Of a DNA stretch of 64,000 nucleotides, positions 1-8,175 are shown one piece after another. A program made the position numbers and the translations under genes. The first letter of the stretch is position 1. Every line of letters begins with the position of its first letter. This DNA is from Pachysolen tannophilus NRRL Y-2460. Its lineage: Eukaryota > Ascomycota > Pichiomycetes > Alaninales > Pachysolenaceae. The DNA is taken from positions 1,050,204 to 1,114,203 of the forward strand of contig KV454012.1 in NCBI GenBank assembly GCA_001661245.1, read 5' to 3'. The notes below the pieces were generated by a model. That model did no database searches and was not told the DNA's origin. It was given only the letters and a program-made list of their open reading frames with translations.

Positions 1-1124
1 AAAAGAAATTGCGTGATTCTAATGGTATTGAAAAGGAATCCCATTCTTTAAAAGATAGAAATGAAGAATTTAAGAGTAAGCTGTCACTGAAAGGTGAATC
101 TAATTCAAGTTCAAAGGAACCAGAGCCAGTTACATCGGAAACTTCTCTTCGTCAACGTACCCACACACCTCCTGTGGCTCAAGTTACTTTAACTCCAGAA
201 GAAATTGAAGCTAAAAAGGCAAAAGAACGTGAATTAGAAAAACAACGTCAATTATACGAACAGCAAAGAAAAGCTAGAAGACAAGTAAGAGCTGCAGAAA
301 TTCTTAGTAGTATTGAAGAAGATAAGAAGAGAAGAGAACAAGAGTTGAAGAAGCTTGAGTTATTGGAGCAAGAAAGGGCTAAAATTGCAAAAGAAAAAGC
401 CGAAGAAAAGGCAAAGTTGATTGAAGAGAGAAAAAAGATTGAATTACAGAAGGAAGAAATTAGCCAGAGATTGTTTATTCGTGAACAATATCCTTATGGT
501 CTAAAAATTGCCAAATTTAATGAAGAACGTTCCATAGAAGATGCATTATTATACTTACCTTTGTATGTTGTTGAGAATCATGATGAAAAGCTCGTAACAG
601 ACTTACAGGTTATATTATTATTAGGTATCGAAAATTTTTATGATAAGTACCAGAATTTAACGAAAACACCGGTTACTAATCCTGACAAGACCAAACTATG
701 GAATTTTTATTTCCCAATCATTGGATATGACCGTTCAAAACAATATTCTAATCATGATTTTGAAAAAATTCGCCAAGAAGGTTTATCGAAATTTTTATCA
801 TTAGATGTCAATTGGATACGTTTAGCAGAAGTTGAAAAAATAATCAATAAAGACTTTAAATTAATCACCAAAGCCATTGAAATCAAAGGATATTGTGAAA
901 TTGAATTTCTTCATGTACCTGTGGTCTCAAATACATTAACCAACGGCTCGACAACAAATTCTTATTCCAACAACTCTCATGTTCAAACTAATTCTCTGTC
1001 TCAAATTTATCATGACGAACTTCAAACAGAGAGAGAAATTATTAATGAAAACATTCCAAGAAAATTTAGAAATCGTGACTCTGTTTTAAGAGCTATTAAT
1101 GCTGCTGAGAAAGGCCTATGGTAA
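1..1124 (+). CDS. HOS4: Hos4-like protein, 3' end only (cut by the window edge)
   Basis: The reading frame is open from the first bases, has no initiating ATG near the edge, and stops at 1122-1124, so only the C-terminal ~373 residues are seen. They begin Ser/Lys-rich, run through a long charged Glu/Lys/Arg helix (about residues 65-150 of the visible part, probably coiled coil), then a folded segment with patterns LFIREQYPYGL, LLYLPLYVV and NWIRLAEVEKII. Hos4 is an ankyrin-repeat subunit of the Set3 histone-deacetylase complex. The ankyrin repeats would lie upstream of the window and are not visible. The assignment rests mainly on gene order: HPM1, COX5, SEC24, a YIL108W-like gene and PFK26 follow, as they do beside YIL112W (HOS4) in S. 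cerevisiae. The family call from sequence alone is weak. Confidence 0.5.
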   Translation, partial: KKLRDSNGIEKESHSLKDRNEEFKSKLSLKGESNSSSKEPEPVTSETSLRQRTHTPPVAQVTLTPEEIEAKKAKERELEKQRQLYEQQRKARRQVRAAEILSSIEEDKKRREQELKKLELLEQERAKIAKEKAEEKAKLIEERKKIELQKEEISQRLFIREQYPYGLKIAKFNEERSIEDALLYLPLYVVENHDEKLVTDLQVILLLGIENFYDKYQNLTKTPVTNPDKTKLWNFYFPIIGYDRSKQYSNHDFEKIRQEGLSKFLSLDVNWIRLAEVEKIINKDFKLITKAIEIKGYCEIEFLHVPVVSNTLTNGSTTNSYSNNSHVQTNSLSQIYHDELQTEREIINENIPRKFRNRDSVLRAINAAEKGLW

Positions 1125-1402
1125 ACGACTTTCTGCTCCTTTCATCCTGTATTTTCTATACTTATTATTTGTATTTTTATTGATTATTTTTGGTGTTAAC
1201 TATTTTTTTATTCTTTTAAGGTTAATTTTATACACTTTTTTTGGGTTTTCAAGGTTCGTTTTTTCCCCTGTTTTTTCTTTTTTTTATCTCTTGTTAATAA
1301 CTTGTATTATAATTAATATTACGGTGTATTTAGTGAATATCTATCACCATATACGATGAAGTATTTAATCAACTATTTGAAGTTTGTTTGTAAATACGCT
1401 CC

Positions 1403-1447
1403 GAGATGAGAAGGAGAAAAATAAAAATAAAAAAATAAAAAATTTTT
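1403..1447 (+). promoter_or_regulatory. PAC-like and RRPE-like boxes upstream of the YNL050C-like gene
   Basis: A GAGATGAG core (1403-1410), resembling the PAC element, is followed by an A/T-symmetric AAAAATTTTT (1438-1447), resembling RRPE, about 80-120 bases before the ATG at 1526. In yeasts this pair marks ribosome-biogenesis promoters. The RRPE-like box is weak evidence in such A+T-rich DNA. The rest of 1125-1525 is the 3' flank of the HOS4-like gene with nothing else I can support. Confidence 0.35.
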
Positions 1448-1525
1448 TTGTAAGTAACAATTTAAAGTTATCTTTATATAATTTAAATGTTCTCTAACTG
1501 ATAATGAAAGGATCATTATAGAAGA

Positions 1526-2406
1526 ATGTCTGAATATAAGAAGTATGTTTTCGGTTCTGAAAAATTTGTGAAATTTGTGAAATTAAATGATAGAGAGTTT
1601 ACTAACGCTTTAACTAATTTTGTAGAGTTTCAAGGGCAGAGCTTTTTGATAAAGATTCTTCATCAAGTGAGTCTGAAGAGGAATTAACATTACCGGCTAT
1701 TGAATTTGAGTTCACTGGACCATTAGTGACGGGTACTTCTGGAACCGTGGGGAATAGTGGAAATGAGGCAAGTAATGAGCTTCAAGAGGTGTTTGATTTT
1801 CAGGGAAATGATAATGAGGATGAACAAGAATTTGAGTTTCCATTATTTGCAACATTTGGTGGAGAAAAAGAGATCAACAACAACAATGTGATTACTGATG
1901 AAAAAAGAGGTAGGTCTGAATCAAAACTTTTAAAAATTTCTTTAAGGGAACCATCAGTTGAAAAAATTGTACAGACAAGACCTAAACAATACTATTTTAG
2001 TGAATATTCTAACACAGAGAGAAAACAATTTGAAGCTGTGGCAATAACGGGAGAAGAAATCAAGGATCAAAGTTTGATAAGCTTTCCAGATTCACATTCA
2101 TGGAGAGTAATAGATTTGAATTCTTATAATGACAAAATAGAAAAGGAGATTTTAAAAGCACAAAGGAAAAAAACACTGAAACGACCTGGAAAGAAAAAAA
2201 GAATGAATATTATAAAATGTAGAGAAAGAAAAGCTGAACGATCCAAAATACAAAAAGAATTGGAGAAAAAAGAGAAAGCTAGGTTAATGAAGAAAATGTA
2301 CCATAAGAGAGGTGGAAAGAAAAATAAGAAAAAGACTTCAGCGTTAAATTCTAATCAAAAAGCTACTAGTACTACTACAAATAAACCCAAATATAGAACT
2401 GAATAA
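1526..2406 (+). CDS. YNL050C-like conserved fungal protein, spliced
   Basis: The CDS is join(1526..1542, 1626..2406), 265 residues. A 17-nt first exon starting at ATG 1526 reads MSEYK plus two bases. Splicing restores the frame and gives MSEYKKVSRAELFDKDSS, then an acidic stretch. The middle holds a compact motif (SLREPSVEKIV, RPKQYYFSEYS, FEAVAITGEEI) and the last ~70 residues are very Lys/Arg-rich, ending in GGKKNKKK, as in nucleolar or RNA-binding proteins. The pattern resembles the fungal family I remember as DUF2011; function is unknown. S. cerevisiae YNL050C is of similar length (~270) and lies next to COG5, as here. The PAC/RRPE-like promoter and basic tail suggest, but do not prove, a ribosome-biogenesis role. 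Confidence 0.7.
1543..1625 (+). other. Spliceosomal intron in the YNL050C-like gene
   Basis: The donor GTATGT lies at 1543-1548, the branch point TACTAAC at 1600-1606 and the acceptor TAG at 1623-1625. The intron is 83 nt. Removing it joins the short ATG exon in frame to the long exon. Confidence 0.9.
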
Positions 2407-2470
2407 CTAGTTAATGTACATTAATAATAATAATCATAATAAAAAATAAAAAAAAAAGAAAAAAGAGAAT

Positions 2471-3718
2471 TCACCTTCTGGTATTATCTTTATCCAAAGC
2501 GTTAACGCTATTTAGCATCATTCTAGCTTCAATCCCATCTTCTTTCATAGTTTCTGAAAAATCACTGCTTAAAATATTGTGCTTGATTGAATTTCTAATA
2601 CTAGTACCGTAAGTTCTCAATGATTTAGCAACTGGTCCTCCGCGATTTAAAGTTTCTTTTAATTTCGATTCAAAACCTGTAGCTATATCTCTCCAAAATG
2701 CAGATAAAAAGCTTTGTAAGTCCAAAATCTTGGAGACTTCTTCCAACATTGTACCTGGTGAATTATTAGTATTGGAATCATTATTCTGGTTGCTATTAGA
2801 GCTTGATATTGAAACATTATTTGTATTTACTGACCAACTTAGTTGTGACATCTTTGTGGAAATTTTAGAAATAATTAACCCTTTATTTGTTACATCTTTA
2901 AATGCGTTTTCGAAATTTCTTGGACTAGTTAAAGTCTTGGATAATATATTCAAAGATATTGAAACTTGATCATTTAAAAACTGTTGAACAGAATTACATA
3001 AACCTTCTGGTGATATTATTGAATATGCAATTAATATATTAGCAATAATACCTTGATCTGTTGTAGGTTTGAAATTTTTAAAATTTAAACGGCAAACATC
3101 TTGAAATTTCAATTTATGTGTTTGTAAAATAGAATCATAATCTCTAACTATTTTCAAACTTTTCAAATATGGAGAATCATTTAAATGTTTTTTTAATGAA
3201 TTATAATGATTACAAGCTTTAACTAAATCTCTAAATGGTGACTGACCAATCATTTCATTATTACTTGCCTCTTCCAAATTTTGAATTAAATGAATAAAGT
3301 ATGTGGCACTTCTCAATAACGTTGATGTTGTATGTATTCTCTTTAAAGCACCATGTAATTCCATTGCTTCTGTATATGGTTTTACAATATCTTTATCTAA
3401 TTTTGAAAAAGATTTATTCACTTGAGTTAATGATGGATTCAACAATTGAAAATGCATTTGTACATCATCCAACTTGTTCACTTCTTTCATCAATATCTCA
3501 TAGTTATCACCTGCTAATGTCACTACTCGCTTATCCACTTCATTTAAATCATAACCTAATCTTTTTGAAGGTGTTGTTAAATCCAATTCATTGTCATAAT
3601 TTGTATTTGTTGCCAATATCAACTCATTTGCAAATTCCATTGCATTAAAATCATTTTCTAAAAAAGCTTCAAAATCAGTCAATTCATTCAAATCATCACT
3701 TCCCTTCTCTAAAGACAT
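2471..3718 (-). CDS. COG5: Conserved oligomeric Golgi complex subunit 5
   Basis: This is a 415-residue protein, close to the ~403 of S. cerevisiae Cog5. COG is the hetero-octameric tether for retrograde vesicles within the Golgi, and Cog5 belongs to lobe B. The N-terminus carries the family signature: DFEAFLENDFN, then FANELILATN, then LDLTTPSKRLGYDLNEVDKRV, then a helical region (NKLDDVQMHFQLLN, LKRIHTTSTLLRSA). The ATG at 3718 (MSLEK) is used because the frame further upstream offers only a GTG. A Ser/Asn-rich low-complexity insert lies at about residues 300-320. It converges on the YNL050C-like gene 64 bases away, the same pair as YNL051W/YNL050C in S. cerevisiae. Confidence 0.93.
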   Translation of the reverse strand: MSLEKGSDDLNELTDFEAFLENDFNAMEFANELILATNTNYDNELDLTTPSKRLGYDLNEVDKRVVTLAGDNYEILMKEVNKLDDVQMHFQLLNPSLTQVNKSFSKLDKDIVKPYTEAMELHGALKRIHTTSTLLRSATYFIHLIQNLEEASNNEMIGQSPFRDLVKACNHYNSLKKHLNDSPYLKSLKIVRDYDSILQTHKLKFQDVCRLNFKNFKPTTDQGIIANILIAYSIISPEGLCNSVQQFLNDQVSISLNILSKTLTSPRNFENAFKDVTNKGLIISKISTKMSQLSWSVNTNNVSISSSNSNQNNDSNTNNSPGTMLEEVSKILDLQSFLSAFWRDIATGFESKLKETLNRGGPVAKSLRTYGTSIRNSIKHNILSSDFSETMKEDGIEARMMLNSVNALDKDNTRR

Positions 3719-3953
3719 TATCACTCCCTTAAGAAGAAGAAGAAAAAAAATATATATATTTTTTAAATTAATTGATTAATAGTTTAAATTATATAAATAT
3801 AAAAACTATACAAATTTTTTACATCTTTTAAATTATTTAAAACCGGTCGTGAGTGTCTCTACACTAATTACAATGATGTTAAATAACAAATTACAAATCA
3901 TAATTTAGTAAAAGAAAGAAGATAGATTAGAGATTAGATGGTAAAAGTGGTTT

Positions 3954-5081
3954 CTATGATATTTTAATGATTGATCTTCTCAAGTTTGATTGTAATTTTT
4001 GTACTTTATATTGGATATTTGCACCTTTTTCAATTCTATCATTTAAGTATTGTAAGAACTGATTAATACTTCCACCAACACCAAAATAAATATCTTTTGC
4101 AGCTACAATTGCTAAAGTTTCCAAATTATTTAAATTTTTAACTTCTATCTTGTTGAGTTGTTTTATTAGATTAAGAATTTCTATTATTAATTCTCCAACT
4201 ATTGGTAAAATAGTTGGAGAATAAATAGTTTCAGAAGAAATTATCAAATTTGACCTTTGAGGTTGAATTAACTGATTATTAATGATTATATTCATAAATT
4301 CCCTATTCCATGATCCTAATATTAATTTTAATTCAATCTTATTATCTATTAGTGATTGTATAAAATTTTCAATTAATTTTTCTGTAATTTGTAATTCATC
4401 TTCTATTATTGGAACATCATCTATTGATTTTTGTAAATCAATTAATTTTTCTTTTGTTAAAGTTGTTGACCAATTAATAATTAAATTAGGTAATGTAACT
4501 AATCTTAAAACTGAAAGATTATAATCAGAAAGTATAAATGAAATATTTCTATTAATTTTTTGTTCAATTTGTTTTTTGAAGAAAAAACAAGAAGGAAGAG
4601 CTGTACCACAACCTAATTCAATAAAATTAAAATTATTATTTTCATTTATTAATTTTGAATTAGATAATAAATCCACCACATCAAATGAACATTCCCAACT
4701 TTTTAATCCACCTTCATAAACTTGATTTTTCAAATCTTCATTTGTATCACCCATTAATATTTTCACTTCATCTGGATCCATCATTGTATTATTACCTTCT
4801 TCAACCATTAACTGATGTTTAACATCAAAAAGCTCTCTTCTGAAAACAACATTCCCCAGTCCAGTTAAAGTCCTTGTAAATGTAAATCTATTACCAATTA
4901 AAGTTTTTAATAATTCTTCAATATTGACTAATTTTGGGTGATGAGATGAACTTATTTTTAAATTATCTAATGGATTTGTAAAAATTGAATTTTCTTTAAA
5001 ATTTTCATTTTTTAAAAATCCATTTTTTACGTCTTCATCATCACTAAGATCTTCTGATGAGAACCCAAATGCAAAAGACAT
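3954..5081 (-). CDS. HPM1: Protein-histidine N-methyltransferase Hpm1
   Basis: This is a 375-residue protein; S. cerevisiae Hpm1 (YIL110W) has 377. It is a SAM-dependent seven-beta-strand methyltransferase that methylates a histidine of ribosomal protein Rpl3. Motif I reads FIELGCGTALPS (SAM-binding glycine loop), followed by SFILSDYNLSVL, and LILGSWNREF with SSETIYSPTILP near the C-terminus, all typical of the family. The start at 5081 (MSFAFGFSSEDL) resembles the yeast protein's Ser/Phe/Gly start; the frame upstream has only a TTG. It lies tandem to COG5 on the minus strand. Confidence 0.93.
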   Translation of the reverse strand: MSFAFGFSSEDLSDDEDVKNGFLKNENFKENSIFTNPLDNLKISSSHHPKLVNIEELLKTLIGNRFTFTRTLTGLGNVVFRRELFDVKHQLMVEEGNNTMMDPDEVKILMGDTNEDLKNQVYEGGLKSWECSFDVVDLLSNSKLINENNNFNFIELGCGTALPSCFFFKKQIEQKINRNISFILSDYNLSVLRLVTLPNLIINWSTTLTKEKLIDLQKSIDDVPIIEDELQITEKLIENFIQSLIDNKIELKLILGSWNREFMNIIINNQLIQPQRSNLIISSETIYSPTILPIVGELIIEILNLIKQLNKIEVKNLNNLETLAIVAAKDIYFGVGGSINQFLQYLNDRIEKGANIQYKVQKLQSNLRRSIIKIS

Positions 5082-5422
5082 CTCCAACAATAACTAGTAA
5101 TTTAAATGATATATATATATATATATATTTATATAGGAAAAAGTGAAAAATAGTGAAAAATAGTGAAAATTTACTAAAAATGGATGTTTTGAATAAAAGT
5201 TTCTCACAACCAGCTAGATAATAGAGATAATAATAATAGATAATTTAAAATTATTACTTTTAAAGTTGAAATAAAACTCTTCCAAACGTAAAATGTAAAG
5301 TAAATATTAATAACAAATCATAAAAAAATATTACTGAAAAATGCTTCTTCCTTTGAAAAAAAAAATAAAATAAAAAGATAGAAAAAATTTAAAATAATAT
5401 ATGAAAAAAAAGACAAAAACAA

Positions 5423-5463
<41 letters not shown>

Positions 5464-5567
5464 GAAAGAGATAAGATTTCAATATGGAGCTTTATAAATT
5501 TTTTAAACAATAAATAAATAATTTCTAATCAAAAATTCTTCTTCATCAATATTTTTTCTTTTTTTTT
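5082..5567. other. HPM1 upstream region and edge of the first gap
   Basis: This A+T-rich intergenic DNA holds an (AT)n run at 5111-5128, a short tandem of AAAAATAGTGA-like units at 5141-5170 and a 28-A tract at 5428-5455. No gene is seen. It is the promoter side of HPM1 and, past the gap, the 3' side of COX5. Confidence 0.5.
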
Positions 5568-6418
5568 NNNNNNNNNNNNNNNNNNNNNNNNNNNNNNNNN
5601 NNNNNNNNNNNNNNNNNNNNNNNNNNNNNNNNNNNNNNNNNNNNNNNNNNNNNNNNNNNNNNNNNNNNNNNNNNNNNNNNNNNNNNNNNNNNNNNNNNNN
5701 NNNNNNNNNNNNNNNNNNNNNNNNNNNNNNNNNNNNNNNNNNNNNNNNNNNNNNNNNNNNNNNNNNNNNNNNNNNNNNNNNNNNNNNNNNNNNNNNNNNN
5801 NNNNNNNNNNNNNNNNNNNNNNNNNNNNNNNNNNNNNNNNNNNNNNNNNNNNNNNNNNNNNNNNNNNNNNNNNNNNNNNNNNNNNNNNNNNNNNNNNNNN
5901 NNNNNNNNNNNNNNNNNNNNNNNNNNNNNNNNNNNNNNNNNNNNNNNNNNNNNNNNNNNNNNNNNNNNNNNNNNNNNNNNNNNNNNNNNNNNNNNNNNNN
6001 NNNNNNNNNNNNNNNNNNNNNNNNNNNNNNNNNNNNNNNNNNNNNNNNNNNNNNNNNNNNNNNNNNNNNNNNNNNNNNNNNNNNNNNNNNNNNNNNNNNN
6101 NNNNNNNNNNNNNNNNNNNNNNNNNNNNNNNNNNNNNNNNNNNNNNNNNNNNNNNNNNNNNNNNNNNNNNNNNNNNNNNNNNNNNNNNNNNNNNNNNNNN
6201 NNNNNNNNNNNNNNNNNNNNNNNNNNNNNNNNNNNNNNNNNNNNNNNNNNNNNNNNNNNNNNNNNNNNNNNNNNNNNNNNNNNNNNNNNNNNNNNNNNNN
6301 NNNNNNNNNNNNNNNNNNNNNNNNNNNNNNNNNNNNNNNNNNNNNNNNNNNNNNNNNNNNNNNNNNNNNNNNNNNNNNNNNNNNNNNNNNNNNNNNNNNN
6401 NNNNNNNNNNNNNNNNNN
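5568..6418. other. Assembly gap (851 N)
   Basis: This run of N replaces most of the COX5 coding sequence. The left edge ends in a T-rich homopolymer; the true gap size is not known from the sequence. Confidence 0.99.
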
Positions 6419-6559
6419 TAATTCCTTCTGGTCAACATCTGGTAAAGATTCCCATCTTTTCTCTAAATGTGCAACTGTTGCATTAGATAAAGCTGAAACA
6501 TTTCTAATACCAATAGCTCTTTGTAAAGTTGGAATAGATCTAACTGATTGTCTCAACAT
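6419..6559 (-). CDS. COX5: Cytochrome c oxidase subunit 5 (Cox5/CoxIV family), N-terminal 47 residues before the gap
   Basis: The visible N-terminus starts MLRQSVRSIPTLQRA, an Arg/Ser-rich mitochondrial presequence, and continues ALSNATVAHLEKRWESLP and DVDQKEL. That mature-protein start closely resembles S. cerevisiae Cox5a (ALSNAAVMDLQSRWENMP). It is an inner-membrane subunit of respiratory complex IV with one expected membrane helix, which lies in the gap. S. cerevisiae has two ohnologues, COX5A (YNL052W) and COX5B (YIL111W). The neighbours here match both loci, so this looks like the single pre-duplication gene. The 3' end cannot be placed. CCAAT boxes upstream fit respiratory control. Confidence 0.88.
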
Positions 6560-6701
6560 TCTTCTTTTTATCTATAAATCAAATAATCTGTTAGTTATTT
6601 CCTTTAAATTTTTTTTCTTTTTTTTTCTTTTTCAAAAAAAAATATATATATATATATATAATATAATATAATATATATATATTTATTAGTAGTATATTAG
6701 A

Positions 6702-6706
6702 CCAAT
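6702..6706 (+). promoter_or_regulatory. CCAAT box (HAP-complex-like) upstream of COX5
   Basis: ACCAATCG lies about 145 bases upstream of the COX5 ATG; on the gene's strand it reads CGATTGGT, one base from the TNATTGGT form of the Hap2/3/4/5 site. A second CCAAT lies at 7193-7197. HAP control of respiratory genes is established in yeasts; use here is inferred. Confidence 0.4.
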
Positions 6707-7243
6707 CGAATATTATTATTATGGTGCTACTTTTTTCCCTGTTTTTTTTTTTTTGGTTTTTTTGTTTGGTGAAAAATTTAGTTAGCGCGAAAAAAAAAGA
6801 GAGAAAAAACAGAAAAAAAAAGAACGTTTTGAGCACTGCACACACGATCTTTTGTTATTTTTCACATCTTTTTTTTCTTTGTTAACAGCGATGATGCGTT
6901 TAGCCTTTTAAAAAAATAAAAATTAAAAAAACATGAATTGGAATTTTTTTTTAAAAATCTGAAGAATTTAATTGGCTATTGCAAATTTGTGCACTTTGCA
7001 CACTACTGATGTACAATAGATGCACTACTAAAAATGGATGAAGATTAACAAATAACAAGTAACATAATAATAACAAGGGGAAACCCATAGAACAATTGTT
7101 TAAGACTATAATGATGGAGTAGAATATAACCTAAAATGGTGTAACTGTACTTGATATGGATTCATCATTGTCAATGTAGTAAGCGCCATTAGCCAATGTG
7201 TGTAAAAATTGAAACCAACTTGTAATTTAAAATAGCCGCCCAT

Positions 7244-7249
7244 AGAACC

Positions 7250-7283
<34 letters not shown>

Positions 7284-7289
7284 GGTTCT
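7244..7289. repeat. Inverted repeat with AT core (hairpin/cruciform-prone)
   Basis: The left arm starts AGAACCATATAT at 7244 and the right arm ends ATATATGGTTCT at 7289. About 17 bp of each arm pair perfectly (7244-7260 with 7273-7289) around an AT centre. The non-AT ends (AGAACC/GGTTCT) show the pairing is not only due to the dinucleotide run. Confidence 0.6.
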
Positions 7290-7926
7290 GGTATATTAAG
7301 TCACTTCATTACAGAGTTGATATAATATTTGCTCAAGCCTACCAAACTTAGAAATTTGCTCAACTTCAAAAGTGATAAACAACCCAATTCACCAAAAAAA
7401 GAAAAGAAATCTTGGATTTGAGATTAAGATTGGGATCAGCAATAATAATTTCGATTTAAAATTCTAATATAATCAACATATTTGGAATATACTTACATTT
7501 TCGTTTCTAGTTATCTGGTAAACTTCTTTTTTTTTTTATTTTGTTTTGTGTTTTTTTTTTTTGACTAATAATAAATAATAAGTTAAAAAGTTTGTCTTAA
7601 AACAAAATATATATATAAAGAGAGAAATTTAGCGCTGTAACTAGTAATTAATAGTAGCAGCGAAAAAAAAAGAAAAAATTCAACTTTTTTTTTTTCTCTC
7701 TCTCTTTTTAAGTGAGCCGATTTTTAACAACCAGTCAAAAATAAAAGATTTCAAAAAAGAAAAAAAAAATTTTTAATTATGGGTGAAAACTTGATCTTTT
7801 ATACACTTCTTTTTTCAATCTAGTTAAAAAATTATATATATATATGTATGTATATATATTATATAGATAGATAAAGGTGAAAGATATAACAAACATTCAA
7901 CAACGGAATAACGACAAAAAGATTAA

Positions 7927-7929
<3 letters not shown>

Positions 7930-7971
<42 letters not shown>

Positions 7972-7979
7972 AAGAAAGG
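7930..7979. repeat. 50-nt poly(A) tract
   Basis: An unbroken run of about 50 A on the plus strand, about 200 bases past the SEC24 stop codon. It is too long to be trusted as an exact length in an assembly. Confidence 0.85.
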
Positions 7980-8175
7980 AAAAATAAAATAATTTTAGAA
8001 AAAGTTCGTAAAAAAAAAAAAAAATAAAAAATAATAATAGTAGGTTTTGAAGAAAGAAAAAAAAAACACACACCCACGCAAACACACTCAATCACTAACT
8101 CACACAGACTTACTTATTTTCAGTGAAATCTCTTTCTGCTGTTTTTTTTTTTTTATATATATTATTTTTTTTGTT

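Larger units (their letters stand above)
6560..8175. other. 1.6-kb gene-free region upstream of COX5
   Basis: No credible gene is seen. It contains CCAAT boxes (6702, 7193), a CGCGAAA box (6787), an AT-rich inverted repeat at 7244-7289, CT/AG-rich tracts, and an uninterrupted 50-A tract at 7930-7979 close to the 3' end of SEC24. The long size suggests a large regulated COX5 promoter or an unrecognised non-coding transcript. Confidence 0.5.

Noticed and set aside
1099-1359. Hydrophobic open frame of 86 codons overlapping the HOS4-like stop
   Set aside because: It overlaps the real gene, has no ATG start, and its composition (Phe/Leu/Tyr/Ile) is what T-rich 3' flank yields by chance.
6591-6845. 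84-codon frame upstream of COX5
   Set aside because: It translates poly(T)/poly(A) and AT-dinucleotide tracts and has no recognisable domain.
7859-8095. Phe-rich frames across the A50 tract
   Set aside because: Pure homopolymer translation.
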